This document shows, piece after piece, positions 10,866 through 20,353 of a stretch of 64,000 nucleotides of DNA (position 1 is the stretch's first letter; each line of letters starts with the position of its first letter). The stretch lies in NCBI RefSeq assembly GCF_002917925.1, contig NZ_PPFE01000008.1, positions 143,614 through 207,613 on the forward strand. Reading direction: 5' to 3'. Below the pieces are notes generated by a model, which worked only from the letters and a program-made list of their open reading frames with translations, did not search any database and was not told the DNA's origin. The position numbers and the translations under genes are program-made. The stretch is from Roseovarius confluentis (GTDB lineage Bacteria; Pseudomonadota; Alphaproteobacteria; Rhodobacterales; Rhodobacteraceae).

Positions 10866-11992
10866 TCCGGGGGTTCGAGCGGGCGGAGTACGAGACCCGG
10901 ACCGCGCGGGCGCAGGTGCTGATGGACCGTGCGGGGCTGGGCGCGCTCTTGCTGACGACCGAGGCGGATGTGCGTTATTTCACCGGCTTTCTGACGCGGT
11001 TCTGGGAAAGCCCGAGCCGCCCGTGGTTCCTGGTGGTGCCGCGCGAAGGTCCGCCGGTGGCGGTGATCCCGTCGATCGGGGCGGCGCTGATGGGGCGCAC
11101 GTGGGTCGAGGATATCCGCACGTGGTCGGCCCCCAACCCCGACGATGACGGTGTGAGCCTGCTGGCCGCAACGCTGCGCGAGGTGGGCGGCCCGGTGGGC
11201 GTGCCAATGGGGTACGAGACGCATTTGAGGATGCCTTTGCACGACTTCGAGCGGGTGAAAGACTTGGCCGGTCTGGCGTTCACCAAAGATGCGGGACTCG
11301 TGGCGCGACTGCGGGCTGTGAAATCCCCCTCCGAGATCGCCAAGATTGAAACCGCCTGTTCCATTGCCGGTCGGACCTTTGCCCGGGTGCCCGAGATCGC
11401 GGGGGAAGGCCGCCCGCTGGCGCAGGTCTTTCGCGATTTTCAGCGCCTCTTGTTGGAGGAAGGCGCGGACTGGGTGCCTTACCTTGCCGGGGGCGCCGCG
11501 CAGGGCGGGTACGCGGACGTGATCTCGCCCGCGCCCGAGACGCCGCTCTGTGCAGGCGACGTGCTGATGCTGGACACGGGCGCGGTATGGGACGGGTATT
11601 TCTGCGATTTCGACCGCAATTTCGCCGTGGGACATGTGGGTGAAGGCGTGGCAGAGGCGCAGGGGCGGCTTGTCGCGGCCACGGCAGCGGCGATGGAGAT
11701 GGCCCGGCCCGGCGCGCGCGCCAGCGATCTGTGGCGGGTCATGTCGGGTATCGTCGGGGCGGGCGAGACGGCGGGACGGCTGGGGCACGGCCTGGGGATG
11801 CAGCTGACCGAGGGGCTGTCGCTGACGGCGCAGGACCAAACCGTGCTGGAACCCGGCATGGTGATCACGCTGGAGCCCGGGATCGACCGGCCCGGCGGGC
11901 TGTGCATGGTGCATGAGGAGGTGATCGTCATCACCGATGGCGGGCCGAAGGCGCTGTCGCCTCTGGCAGGGGGTGATATTGCGGTGATTTAG
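10862..11992 (+). CDS. M24 family metallopeptidase (Xaa-Pro peptidase / ectoine hydrolase-like)
   Basis: 376 residues with a creatinase-like N-terminal domain (about 1-135) and a pita-bread catalytic domain. Metal ligands appear complete: D238 and D249, H309 in LGHGLGMQ, E338 in TLEPGI and E352 or E353 in VHEEV. Family members cleave Xaa-Pro bonds or hydrolyse small amides such as creatine or ectoine. Coupling to a PLP lyase suggests breakdown of a small nitrogen compound rather than general peptide turnover, but the substrate is not shown by the sequence. Confidence 0.82.
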   Translation: MIRGFERAEYETRTARAQVLMDRAGLGALLLTTEADVRYFTGFLTRFWESPSRPWFLVVPREGPPVAVIPSIGAALMGRTWVEDIRTWSAPNPDDDGVSLLAATLREVGGPVGVPMGYETHLRMPLHDFERVKDLAGLAFTKDAGLVARLRAVKSPSEIAKIETACSIAGRTFARVPEIAGEGRPLAQVFRDFQRLLLEEGADWVPYLAGGAAQGGYADVISPAPETPLCAGDVLMLDTGAVWDGYFCDFDRNFAVGHVGEGVAEAQGRLVAATAAAMEMARPGARASDLWRVMSGIVGAGETAGRLGHGLGMQLTEGLSLTAQDQTVLEPGMVITLEPGIDRPGGLCMVHEEVIVITDGGPKALSPLAGGDIAVI

Positions 11993-12047
11993 GGGAGGAA
12001 GGGACCGGGATCGTGGGGATCCGTCGTAGACGCTCCACAACCGGGTG

Positions 12048-12197
12048 CTGAGCCGCGCCATCGACGGGCCGTGGTGCGTCGATCCAGGGCCGGAGCAGGT
12101 GCGCTTTATTCCCAAGTTGCCGCAAAAGGAACGAGGGGTGCACTCACTTCAACGACTCGATGTGCCGTGGGGACGGCCCGTCGATGGCGCGGCGGAG
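12048..12197. repeat. 150-bp element with 21-bp perfect terminal inverted repeats (MITE-like)
   Basis: The 21 bases at 12052-12072 are the exact reverse complement of 12173-12193. Pairing continues outward (TGCT 12046-12049 with AGCA) after two mismatches. The spacer is 100 bp and holds no convincing gene. No clear target-site duplication flanks it. It could be a miniature mobile element or the stem of a long RNA hairpin. Confidence 0.5.
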
Positions 12198-12289
12198 CAG
12201 CTGGCTGCGCCTTGATCCCGCGCCAGCGAGCGAAGGGTCAGCAGCTGCTGCAACCTGATTTCATCATGCGTCAGCCATCCCGACAGGCC

Positions 12290-12366
12290 AAAAAAAAGGC
12301 CGAGCAATAAGCTCGGCCAAAGTCCAACAGGGAGGTATGAAGTGATCGGGTTGATCACCGTCATGA
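12290..12366 (-). ncRNA. Candidate small RNA with intrinsic terminator
   Basis: On the minus strand: a GTGATC/GATCAC stem (12342-12358, 5-nt loop), a single-stranded stretch containing ACCTCCCT (anti-Shine-Dalgarno-like, about 12330-12338), then a perfect GGCCGAGC/GCTCGGCC terminator (12298-12318) and eight T. A weak promoter (TTGAAC at 12394-12399, AT-rich -10 about 17 nt on) lies just upstream. This shape is typical of Hfq-dependent sRNAs of about 75 nt. It could instead be the 3' end of the LysR message, whose stop is about 170 nt upstream. Confidence 0.45.
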
Positions 12367-12486
12367 CCGCGAATTAGTACCCGTTTTCCGAGCGTTCAAG
12401 GGTAATCAGGTCGCAGGAGGCGAAAACCTGCTATGCTGTTGCCGCATAGCTGCATCGGCGGTTGTCCGAGAAATGGGCGTAATGCC

Positions 12487-13380
12487 TTATTTTGCGACGT
12501 TTTTGCGATAGGCCACGATCTCTTCCTGGACGAAGTCGCGGAATGCCTTGATGCGTTGCGACTGGCGCAATTCCTCGGGGTAGGCGAGGAAGACCGGCAC
12601 GTCCGATGACTGGACCTCCGGCAGGACGCGCACGATCTGGTCGAAATCCTGGCCGAGGTAGTCGGGCAGCACGCCGATTCCCAAATTGTTGAGCACGCCC
12701 TGCAACACGCCGTAATAGTTGTTCACCGTCAGCAGCGAGGGGATGTCGTAGGTCATCAGCTCGCTGACGAGCGTCGCGCCCGCGCCGACCTGCGCCGAGC
12801 GGGGGTTCTGGCAGATGATGCGGTGCTGGCTGAGGTCTTCCATCCGTTCCGGCGTGCCGCGCTCGTCGAGGTACTTCTGGGTCGCGAACAGGCACATGTT
12901 GATCATCATCAGGCGCTTGCGAATGAGGTCGGCCTGGCTAGGTTCCTTCATGCGGATCGCCACGTCAGCCTCGCGCATGGGCAGGTCGAGCACGCGTTCC
13001 TCGAGCATCAGGTCGATGTTGAGGTCGGGATAGGTGGCGAAGAGCTTGGGCAGGCGCGGGGCCAGCCAGAGCGTGCCGAAGCCGATGGTGGTGGTCACGC
13101 GCAACTCGCCGAATACCTCCTCCTCGCTGTCGCGGATGCGGGCGGTGGCGGCGTCCAGGCGCTTGACCATGGCGCGGGTGGCATCGAACAGAAGCTCGCC
13201 CTGCTCGGTCAGGATCAGGCCGCGGGCGTGGCGATGGAAAAGTGTGGCGTTGAGTGATTCTTCGAGCGCGCGAATCTGCCTCGAGACGGCCGATTGCGAC
13301 AGGTGAAGCTGGTCGCCGGCATGTGTGAGGCTGCCGGCATCGGCCACAGCGTGAAATATTCTCAGTTTGTCCCAATCCAT
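12487..13380 (-). CDS. LysR family transcriptional regulator
   Basis: 297 residues starting MDWDKLRIFHAVADAG. The N-terminal winged helix-turn-helix (about 1-60) contains 'GSLTHAGDQLHLSQSAVSRQIRALEE'; the rest is a periplasmic-binding-like effector domain. ATG 13380 is preferred over 13443 because the HTH normally begins a few residues from the start. Transcribed away from the indolepyruvate ferredoxin oxidoreductase gene, with a perfect dyad between them, so it probably controls that gene and itself. Confidence 0.93.
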   Translation of the reverse strand: MDWDKLRIFHAVADAGSLTHAGDQLHLSQSAVSRQIRALEESLNATLFHRHARGLILTEQGELLFDATRAMVKRLDAATARIRDSEEEVFGELRVTTTIGFGTLWLAPRLPKLFATYPDLNIDLMLEERVLDLPMREADVAIRMKEPSQADLIRKRLMMINMCLFATQKYLDERGTPERMEDLSQHRIICQNPRSAQVGAGATLVSELMTYDIPSLLTVNNYYGVLQGVLNNLGIGVLPDYLGQDFDQIVRVLPEVQSSDVPVFLAYPEELRQSQRIKAFRDFVQEEIVAYRKNVAK

Positions 13381-13477
13381 TTCGCAACTTTCAATGCAAT
13401 CCAATCCCGCAGGCGCAATAGCAGAAAAACATCTGCGGTTCACAGCCGATAGCGTGGAAAAAACGTGAAACTTTGTG

Positions 13478-13500
13478 TTAGGTCACGTATTATGACCTAA
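13478..13500. promoter_or_regulatory. Putative LysR operator dyad
   Basis: TTAGGTCA-N7-TGACCTAA, an 8-bp perfect inverted repeat in the 178-bp gap between the divergent LysR gene and the oxidoreductase. It contains the T-N11-A spacing typical of LysR-type sites. It lies about 60 bp before the ATG at 13559, close enough to overlap its promoter. Assignment to this regulator is inference. Confidence 0.6.
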
Positions 13501-13558
13501 AATACGCCTATATACCTAGCAATTGCGCGGGATCGCGCAAGCGCCTCGGGAGGACGAC

Positions 13559-16500
13559 ATGAGCGATCAGAAGATTTCCCTGAACGACCGGCTGGATTTG
13601 ACCAAATCGCAGATTCTGCTGAACGGCACGCAGGCGCTAGTACGGCTGATGCTGATGCAGGCCGCACGGGACCGGGCCGAGGGGCACAATACCGCGGGCT
13701 ACGTGACGGGCTATCGCGGCTCGCCCCTGGGTGCGGTGGACATGCAGATGGCGCGTGCGGAAAAGGTGCTGGCCGAGGCGAACGTGACCTTTCAGCCGGG
13801 CCTGAACGAGGACCTGGCAGCCACGGCCCTGTGGGGCACACAACAGGCGCAGCTGCGCGGCGAGGGCAAGCACGACGGCGTCTTCGGTCTGTGGTACGGC
13901 AAGGGGCCGGGGGTGGACCGCTCGGGCGACGTGATGCGCCATGCCAACATGGCCGGGACCGCGCCGCTGGGCGGCGTGCTGATGGCGATGGGGGATGACC
14001 ATACCGGGGAGAGCTCCACGGTTTGTCACCAGTCGGATTGGGCGCTGGTGGATGCCTATATGCCGGTGCTGTCACCTGCCGGGGTACAGGAGATCCTGGA
14101 CTTCGGGCTTTACGGCTTTGCGCTGTCGCGCTTTGCGGGCGTCTGGGCGGGGCTGAAAACCATGAAGGACACGGTGGAGGTGACCAGCGTGGTCGATGGC
14201 AGTCTCGACCGGATGAATTTCGTCCTGCCGGAGTTCGACATGCCGGATGGGGGCCTGAGCATTCGGCTTGGGGATCACTGGATCGCGCAGGAAGCGCGGA
14301 TGATCGACCACAAGAGGTACGCCGCCGAAGCCTTTGCCCACGCGAACAAAATCGACAAGCGGGTGTGGGGTAAACCCGGCGCAAAGATCGGCTTCGTCGC
14401 TGCGGGCAAGAACTGGCTGGACCTGACGCATGCGCTGGACATGCTGGGGATCGACGCCGCCGAGGCCGAGCGTCTGGGGTTGACGACCTACAAGGTGGGC
14501 CAGACCTTTCCGATGGACATGAAGGGCTTTCACGACTGGGCCGAGGAGCTGGACCTGATCGTGGTGGTCGAGGAAAAACGCAAGCTGATCGAGATCCAGA
14601 TCAAGGAGGCGATTTTCGACGACCGGCAGGGGCGGCGCGTCTATGGCTGGTACAAGGGCGGCGCGGGCGGCCTGCATTCCGAGGAACTGTTCCCGACGCG
14701 CATGGCGCTGGACCCGGTGATGGTGGCCGAGAAGATCGGCACCATCCTGGTGGAGGAAGGCCGCGGCACGGACCGCGTGAAGGCCGGGTTGCAACTAATT
14801 GACGAAGCGAAGAAATCGGACAACGCCGAAGAGCTGGCGGCGCGGTTGCCGTATTTCTGCGCGGGGTGTCCGCACAACACCTCGACCAAGGTGCCGGAGG
14901 GCGGGCGTGCCTATGCCGGGATCGGATGTCACATCATGGCGCTGTGGATGGACCGCGAGACCAGCGGGTTCACGCATATGGGCGCGGAAGGCGCGAACTG
15001 GATCGGCGAGGCGCCGTTTTCCAACCGCGAGCATGTGTTCCAGAACCTTGGCGACGGAACGTATAACCACTCGGGCGTTCTGGCCATTCGCGCGGCGTTG
15101 GCTGCGGGTGTGAACATCACGTACAAGATCCTTTACAACGACGCGGTCGCCATGACCGGCGGGCAGACCAACGAGGGCGGTCTGGGGCCGGACCGGATTG
15201 CGCGAGAGTTGCAGGCGATGGGCGTGGAGCACATCGCGGTGGTCTATGACGAGAAGGAAGAGCCGGAGAAGGCGCATTTCCCCTCGGGCATCGGCTGGCA
15301 CGAGCGGGCCGAGATGATGCAGGTGCAGCAGAAGTTTCAGGAAATCAAAGGCGTATCGGCCATTATTTACGTGCAGACCTGCGCTGCCGAGAAGCGCCGC
15401 CGCCGCAAGCGCGGCACCTTTCCGGACCCCGACAAGCGGGTCTTCATCAACACCGATATCTGCGAGGGCTGCGGGGATTGCGGGGTGCAGTCGAACTGCG
15501 TCGCCATCGTGCCCAAGGAAACCGAACTTGGCCGGAAGCGTGCCATCGACCAGTCGAGCTGTAACAAGGATTTTTCGTGCCTCAAGGGGTTCTGCCCGTC
15601 CTTCGTGACGCTGGAAGGGGCGAGGATCCGCAAGGAGGCGTCGGCCGATCTGGACCTGCCGGATCTGCCGGAGCCCGCGCTGCCCAGGATCGACGGCACC
15701 TATAACGTGGTGATCACCGGCGTCGGCGGCACCGGCGTGGTGACCATTGGCGCCGTCATGGCGCAGGCGGCGCAGATCGACGGCAAGGGCGCGGGCATGA
15801 TGGAGATGGCCGGGCTGGCGCAGAAGGGTGGCGCAGTTCATATCCACTGCCGGATTGCCGAGAAGCCAAGCGATATCAGTGCCATCCGGGTTGCCACGGG
15901 CGAGGCGGATGCGCTGATCGGCGGCGACCTGGTTGTCAGCGCCGGAGCCAAGACGCTGGGACTGACGCGGAAGGGGCGCACGGGCGGCGTGGTCAACAGC
16001 CACGAGATCATGACCGGCGATTTCACTCGCGACACCGAGTTCACGCTGCCGACCGACCAGCTGGCGCTGTCGCTGAAGGCGCGGATGCAGGACGACGTGG
16101 TGCTGTTCGACGCCAGCGAGCTTGCTCGGGTGGCGATGGGCGACGCCATTTTTTCCAACATGATCATCTTTGGCGCGGCATGGCAGCGGGAGCTTGTGCC
16201 ACTCAGCAAGGCGTCCATCGACGCCGCCATTGAACTGAACGGCGCGGCGGTGGAGCGCAACCTGCGGGCCTTCGATATCGGGCGGTGGGCCGCGGAGCAC
16301 CCGCAAGAGGCGGACCGGATGGTGACGCCGACCGTTGTGGAAAAGCCGAAGTCGCTGGAGGAGAAGATCGCGTTCCGCGCCGATCACCTTGTCGGCTACC
16401 AGGGCAAGCGGCTGGCGAAACGGTATCGCAAGCTGGTCGACGGAATAGAGAACGGGACCGTGCGCGAGGCGGTGGCCTTGGGCTATCACAAGCTATTGAG

Positions 16501-16978
16501 TTACAAGGACGAATACGAGGTCGCGCGGCTGCTGATCCAGAGCCGGAAAAAGGCCGAGGAAGAGTTCGCGGGCGATTTCGACATGACCTTTCACCTGGCC
16601 CCGCCGATCCTGAGCAAGACCGGCCCGGACGGGCGGCCGAAGAAGCGGCAGTTCGGGGCGTGGATGGAAAAGCCGATGCGCTTGATGGCCAACTTCAAGG
16701 GCTTGCGCGGCACGCCGCTGGACATCTTCGGCTATAGCGAGGAGAGGCGCATGGAACGTGCCCTGATCCGCGAGTACGAGGCGGACATGGCCGAGGTGCT
16801 GCCCAAGCTGGAGGGCAAGACCCAGGACGCCATCGTGGCGCTGGCGGAATTGCCATTGCAGATCCGCGGCTTCGGCCCGGTGAAGATGGCGAACGCGCAA
16901 AAGGCGGCCAAGCAGCGCGAGCATCTTTTGCAGGTGATCCGCGACGGGGGGCAGGACGTGGCGCGGGCGGCACAGTAG
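13559..16978 (+). CDS. Indolepyruvate ferredoxin oxidoreductase family protein (fused alpha/beta/gamma)
   Basis: 1139 residues, the normal size of the fused alphaproteobacterial form. An N-terminal pyruvate:ferredoxin oxidoreductase-like region leads to a TPP-binding part (YNDAVAMTGGQTNEGG, about residues 525-540). A cysteine-rich 4Fe-4S segment (CEGCGDCG near 635, then NCVA and CNKDFSCLKGFC) follows, and the gamma domain begins at ITGVGGTGVVTIG near 718. It oxidatively decarboxylates aryl 2-oxo acids from aromatic amino acids to acyl-CoA, passing electrons to ferredoxin. GGGAGGAC precedes ATG 13559; the 13523 start lacks such a site. Confidence 0.93.
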   Translation: MSDQKISLNDRLDLTKSQILLNGTQALVRLMLMQAARDRAEGHNTAGYVTGYRGSPLGAVDMQMARAEKVLAEANVTFQPGLNEDLAATALWGTQQAQLRGEGKHDGVFGLWYGKGPGVDRSGDVMRHANMAGTAPLGGVLMAMGDDHTGESSTVCHQSDWALVDAYMPVLSPAGVQEILDFGLYGFALSRFAGVWAGLKTMKDTVEVTSVVDGSLDRMNFVLPEFDMPDGGLSIRLGDHWIAQEARMIDHKRYAAEAFAHANKIDKRVWGKPGAKIGFVAAGKNWLDLTHALDMLGIDAAEAERLGLTTYKVGQTFPMDMKGFHDWAEELDLIVVVEEKRKLIEIQIKEAIFDDRQGRRVYGWYKGGAGGLHSEELFPTRMALDPVMVAEKIGTILVEEGRGTDRVKAGLQLIDEAKKSDNAEELAARLPYFCAGCPHNTSTKVPEGGRAYAGIGCHIMALWMDRETSGFTHMGAEGANWIGEAPFSNREHVFQNLGDGTYNHSGVLAIRAALAAGVNITYKILYNDAVAMTGGQTNEGGLGPDRIARELQAMGVEHIAVVYDEKEEPEKAHFPSGIGWHERAEMMQVQQKFQEIKGVSAIIYVQTCAAEKRRRRKRGTFPDPDKRVFINTDICEGCGDCGVQSNCVAIVPKETELGRKRAIDQSSCNKDFSCLKGFCPSFVTLEGARIRKEASADLDLPDLPEPALPRIDGTYNVVITGVGGTGVVTIGAVMAQAAQIDGKGAGMMEMAGLAQKGGAVHIHCRIAEKPSDISAIRVATGEADALIGGDLVVSAGAKTLGLTRKGRTGGVVNSHEIMTGDFTRDTEFTLPTDQLALSLKARMQDDVVLFDASELARVAMGDAIFSNMIIFGAAWQRELVPLSKASIDAAIELNGAAVERNLRAFDIGRWAAEHPQEADRMVTPTVVEKPKSLEEKIAFRADHLVGYQGKRLAKRYRKLVDGIENGTVREAVALGYHKLLSYKDEYEVARLLIQSRKKAEEEFAGDFDMTFHLAPPILSKTGPDGRPKKRQFGAWMEKPMRLMANFKGLRGTPLDIFGYSEERRMERALIREYEADMAEVLPKLEGKTQDAIVALAELPLQIRGFGPVKMANAQKAAKQREHLLQVIRDGGQDVARAAQ

Positions 16979-17069
16979 GGCACTCCCGTGTTTGTTACCT
17001 AGAATTCATCGCCCTGTTACGTGGCGGGGCGATGTAGTTGGATGCACGCGAATCGAGACGGAAGGTGAG

Positions 17070-17933
17070 ATGCGCCAGGAACGCCACGTGGCCCGTGACA
17101 TCAGCTATGCCTATTCGGCGCAGACCCGCGGGGGCCGCGCCATGATCCGCACGATGGAAAACCTGACGGGCCGCATTCGGCTGATCAAGCGGGCGGCGGG
17201 CTATGAGCAGGAAGTCGCAGCGGGCCGCGATTTCTGGCAGGTGATGGTGGAGCGGTATGGCCTGACGCTGGACGTTGTGGGCGGGCGCCTGGACAACATT
17301 CCGCGCACCGGGCCGCTGATCCTGATTGCGAACCATCCCTACGGCATTCTGGATGGGATGATGATGGGGCATATCCTGAGCCAGACGCGGGGCGATTTCC
17401 GTATCCTCGCGCACAAGGTGTTCCGCAAGGCCGAAGACCTGAACCGGATCATCCTGCCGATCAGCTTTGACGAGACGAAAGAGGCGGTCGCGCTGAATAT
17501 CGAGACCCGCAAGACAGCGCTGAATTATCTGCGTGACGGCGGGGCCATCGGCATTTTCCCCGGCGGCACGGTCAGCACGGCGGCGAAACCCTTTGCCCAG
17601 CCGCTCGACCCCGGCTGGCGGGGCTTCACGGCGCGGATGGTGGCGAAATCGGATGCGACCGTGGTGCCGATCTTCTTCGAGGGGCACACCAGCCGGTTGT
17701 TCCAGCTGGCCAGTCACTTGCATTACACGCTGCGCATGGGGCTGCTGATCAAGGAATTCTGCAAGCGGGTGGACACACGCGTGCAGGTCGTGGTGGGCCA
17801 GCCGATCTCGCAGGACGAATTGCGCGCACGGGCCAAGGACACAAAATCCATGATGGCGTTTCTGCGGCACAAGACGTATGAGCTTAGCACGCGTCCGGTG
17901 AACCCGGACGAGATTGGCTTCGAATACGACTAG
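17070..17933 (+). CDS. Lysophospholipid acyltransferase family protein (PlsC-like)
   Basis: 287 residues from ATG 17070, preceded by GGAAGGTGAG; a longer start at 16992 adds an unlikely leader. The acyltransferase NHX4D box is NHPYGILDG near residue 88-96, and the FPGGTVS motif near 165 matches the phosphate-binding EGT-type motif. It should transfer an acyl chain to a lysophospholipid or related acceptor at the inner membrane. The exact acceptor (phospholipid or ornithine lipid) is not determined. The murI ATG follows its stop by 22 nt. Confidence 0.85.
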   Translation: MRQERHVARDISYAYSAQTRGGRAMIRTMENLTGRIRLIKRAAGYEQEVAAGRDFWQVMVERYGLTLDVVGGRLDNIPRTGPLILIANHPYGILDGMMMGHILSQTRGDFRILAHKVFRKAEDLNRIILPISFDETKEAVALNIETRKTALNYLRDGGAIGIFPGGTVSTAAKPFAQPLDPGWRGFTARMVAKSDATVVPIFFEGHTSRLFQLASHLHYTLRMGLLIKEFCKRVDTRVQVVVGQPISQDELRARAKDTKSMMAFLRHKTYELSTRPVNPDEIGFEYD

Positions 17934-17955
17934 GGGCGCGGGCAGCGCGGGACAT

Positions 17956-18771
17956 ATGGCAGTTGGAATTTTCGACAGCGGGCTTGGTGGCCTGACGGTT
18001 CTGAGCGCCGTGGAGGCACGGTTGCCGGAGGTGGCACTGGTGTATCTGGGCGACAATGCCAACGCGCCTTACGGTGTGCGCGATCCCGAGGATATCTTTG
18101 CCCGCACCAAGGCGCATGTGCATCGGCTGTGGCATGACGAGGGGTGCAACCTGGTGATCCTTGCGTGCAACACGGCGTCCGCCGCCGCCCTGCGCCGGAT
18201 GCAGGAGGAAGGCGTGCCGCCGGGCAAGCGGGTGCTGGGCGTCTTCGTGCCGCTGATCGAGGCGCTGACCGAGCGGCAGTGGGGCGACAATTCCGCCCCG
18301 CGCGAGGTGGCGGTGAAGCATGCCGCGCTTTTTGCAACGCCCACGACTGTCAGCAGCCGGGCGTTTCAGCGGGAACTGGCCTTTCGCGCCATCGGCGTGG
18401 ACGTGGAGGCGCAGGCCTGCGGCGGCGTGGTGGACGCCATCGAGGATGGCGACATGATATTGGCCGAAGCGCTGGTGCGCAGCCATGTGGACGCGCTCAA
18501 GCGCAAGATGCCCAATCCGCAGGCCGCCGTTTTGGGGTGCACGCATTACCCGCTGGTCGAGGACGTGTTCCAGGCGGCCTTGGGGCCGGAGGTGCAGGTG
18601 TTCTCGCAGCCCAACCTGGTGGCGGCGAGCCTGGCCGATTACCTGTCGCGGCATCCGGACATGGCGGATGGCGGGACCGGCGTGCGGTTCCTGACCACGG
18701 GCGACCCCAAGCGCACCTCGGACCGGGCGACGCAGTTCCTGCGACGAGGGATCACGTTCCAGGCCGCCTGA
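17956..18771 (+). CDS. murI: Glutamate racemase
   Basis: 271 residues starting [15 protein letters not shown], the classic N-terminal motif. The catalytic cysteines are C71 in [11 protein letters not shown] and the one in [19 protein letters not shown] (33-40) completes the active site. It supplies D-glutamate for peptidoglycan. The upstream in-frame codon at 17914 falls inside the preceding gene and is rejected. Confidence 0.96.
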   Translation: MAVGIFDSGLGGLTVLSAVEARLPEVALVYLGDNANAPYGVRDPEDIFARTKAHVHRLWHDEGCNLVILACNTASAAALRRMQEEGVPPGKRVLGVFVPLIEALTERQWGDNSAPREVAVKHAALFATPTTVSSRAFQRELAFRAIGVDVEAQACGGVVDAIEDGDMILAEALVRSHVDALKRKMPNPQAAVLGCTHYPLVEDVFQAALGPEVQVFSQPNLVAASLADYLSRHPDMADGGTGVRFLTTGDPKRTSDRATQFLRRGITFQAA

Positions 18772-18842
18772 GGCCAGCGCGTCGCATTGCGGGGCCGCGC
18801 ATTCTTCCTTACATGACTGTTAACTGACGAAAGAGGTCTGAC

Positions 18843-19871
18843 ATGACCCATAAAATCGCCATTCTGGGCGCCTCGGGCTATACCGGCGCCGAACTTGTCC
18901 GGCTGATCGCGACGCATCCCGGGCTGGAGATTGCCGCGCTGTCGGCCAATTCCAAGGCCGGGCAGACCATGGCGCAGGCGTTTCCGCACCTGCGGCACCT
19001 CGACCTGCCCACGCTGGTGACGATCGACGAGATCGACTTTACCGGGATCGACCTGTGTTTTTGCGCCCTGCCGCACAAGACCAGCCAGGAGGTCATCTCG
19101 GCGCTGCCCAAGGATCTGAAGATCGTGGATCTGAGCGCGGATTTCCGGCTGCGCGATCCGGCCGCCTATGAGAAATGGTACGGCAACCCCCATGCGGCGG
19201 TGGAGATGCAGAAAGAGGCCGTCTATGGCCTGACCGAGTTTTACCGCGATGCCATCCGCGAGGCGCGGCTGGTGGCCGGAACAGGGTGCAACGCCGCGAC
19301 CGGGCAATACGTACTGCGCCCGCTGATCGAAGCCGGGGTGATCGACCTCGACGACATCATCCTGGACCTGAAATGCGGGGTGTCGGGGGCCGGGCGGAGC
19401 CTGAAGGAAAACCTGCTGCATGCGGAGTTGTCGGAGGGGTATCACGCCTATGCTCTGGGGGGGACGCACCGGCATCTGGGCGAGTTTGACCAGGAGTTCT
19501 CGGCCATCGCGGGGCGCGACGTGCACATCCAGTTCACGCCGCACCTGGTGCCGGCGAACCGGGGGATTCTGGCGACGGGGTATGTGAAGGGCGAGGCGAA
19601 GGCGGTTTACGAGACGCTTTACAACGCTTACGCGGATGAGCCGTTCATCGAGGTGTTGCCCTTTGGCGAGGGGCCCAGCACCCGGCATGTGCGGGGGAGC
19701 AACTTCTGCCATATCGGCGTGGTCGCGGACCGCATCGAGGGGCGGGCCATCGTGGTCGCCGCGCTCGATAACCTGTGCAAGGGGTCGAGCGGGCAAGCCT
19801 TGCAGAACGCCAACCTGATGTTAAATCTGGACGAGACGACGGGGCTGATGCTGGCGCCGGTGTTTCCGTAG
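18843..19871 (+). CDS. argC: N-acetyl-gamma-glutamyl-phosphate reductase
   Basis: 342 residues with the N-terminal NADP-binding [15 protein letters not shown] and the active-site cysteine in [12 protein letters not shown] near residue 148. The C-terminal motif [12 protein letters not shown] is also conserved. It makes N-acetylglutamate semialdehyde in arginine synthesis. GAAAGAGG precedes ATG 18843. A separate arginase/ornithine cyclodeaminase catabolic pair lies at 53-55 kb. Confidence 0.97.
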   Translation: MTHKIAILGASGYTGAELVRLIATHPGLEIAALSANSKAGQTMAQAFPHLRHLDLPTLVTIDEIDFTGIDLCFCALPHKTSQEVISALPKDLKIVDLSADFRLRDPAAYEKWYGNPHAAVEMQKEAVYGLTEFYRDAIREARLVAGTGCNAATGQYVLRPLIEAGVIDLDDIILDLKCGVSGAGRSLKENLLHAELSEGYHAYALGGTHRHLGEFDQEFSAIAGRDVHIQFTPHLVPANRGILATGYVKGEAKAVYETLYNAYADEPFIEVLPFGEGPSTRHVRGSNFCHIGVVADRIEGRAIVVAALDNLCKGSSGQALQNANLMLNLDETTGLMLAPVFP

Positions 19872-19898
19872 TTTCCCTGAGGAGGACGGGGTAGCGCG

Positions 19899-20345
19899 AT
19901 GAAATCACTGAAGAAAAAGAGGCGCGTGCAGGTCATTGCCGTGACGGCGATTGCGCTGATCCTGGCCACGGGCCTGATCGGCTATGCCATGCGCGACGGC
20001 ATCAACTTCTTCCGCTCGCCAAGTCAAGTAATGGCCGAACCGCCCGCGCCCTCGGAAACCTTCCGGATCGGCGGGCTGGTCGAAGAAGGCACTCTGGTGC
20101 GTGGCGAGGGCGAGACCGTGAGTTTCAGCGTGACTGATGGCGGGGCGTCGGTGCCGGTGCGCTATACCGGCGTTCTGCCGGATCTGTTTGGCGAGAACGA
20201 GGGCATGGTGGGCCTGGGCCGCTACGAGGACGGGGTTTTCACCGCGACCGAGATCCTGGCCAAGCATGACGAGGAATACATGCCCAAGGAAGTCGTCGAT
20301 GCGCTGAAGGAACAGGGCGTTTACCAGGAACCGGACGGTAGCTAA
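19899..20345 (+). CDS. ccmE: Cytochrome c maturation haem chaperone CcmE
   Basis: 148 residues: a basic N-terminus, a membrane anchor (about 11-31) and a periplasmic OB-fold domain. The haem-linking histidine is H123 and the conserved tyrosine Y127 in AKHDEEYMP. It receives haem from CcmABCD and passes it to CcmF/H. Two lysis-type genes (20413-21602) separate it from ccmF, an unusual break in the ccm order. The start follows GAGGACGG with 8-10 nt spacing. Confidence 0.95.
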   Translation: MKSLKKKRRVQVIAVTAIALILATGLIGYAMRDGINFFRSPSQVMAEPPAPSETFRIGGLVEEGTLVRGEGETVSFSVTDGGASVPVRYTGVLPDLFGENEGMVGLGRYEDGVFTATEILAKHDEEYMPKEVVDALKEQGVYQEPDGS

Positions 20346-20353
20346 GCCACGCA

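Larger units (their letters stand above)
11993..12486. other. Gene-free interval
   Basis: 494 bp between the M24 peptidase and the convergent LysR gene. Apart from the inverted-repeat element and the small-RNA candidate listed separately, nothing protein-coding is convincing. A 71-residue frame on the minus strand (from 12364) starts hydrophobic but runs across the terminator hairpin. Confidence 0.6.

Noticed and set aside
12149..12364. Short membrane protein on the minus strand in the gap after the M24 peptidase
   Set aside because: The frame runs across the terminator hairpin and its poly-U tract, and has no ribosome site; an RNA gene explains the sequence better.
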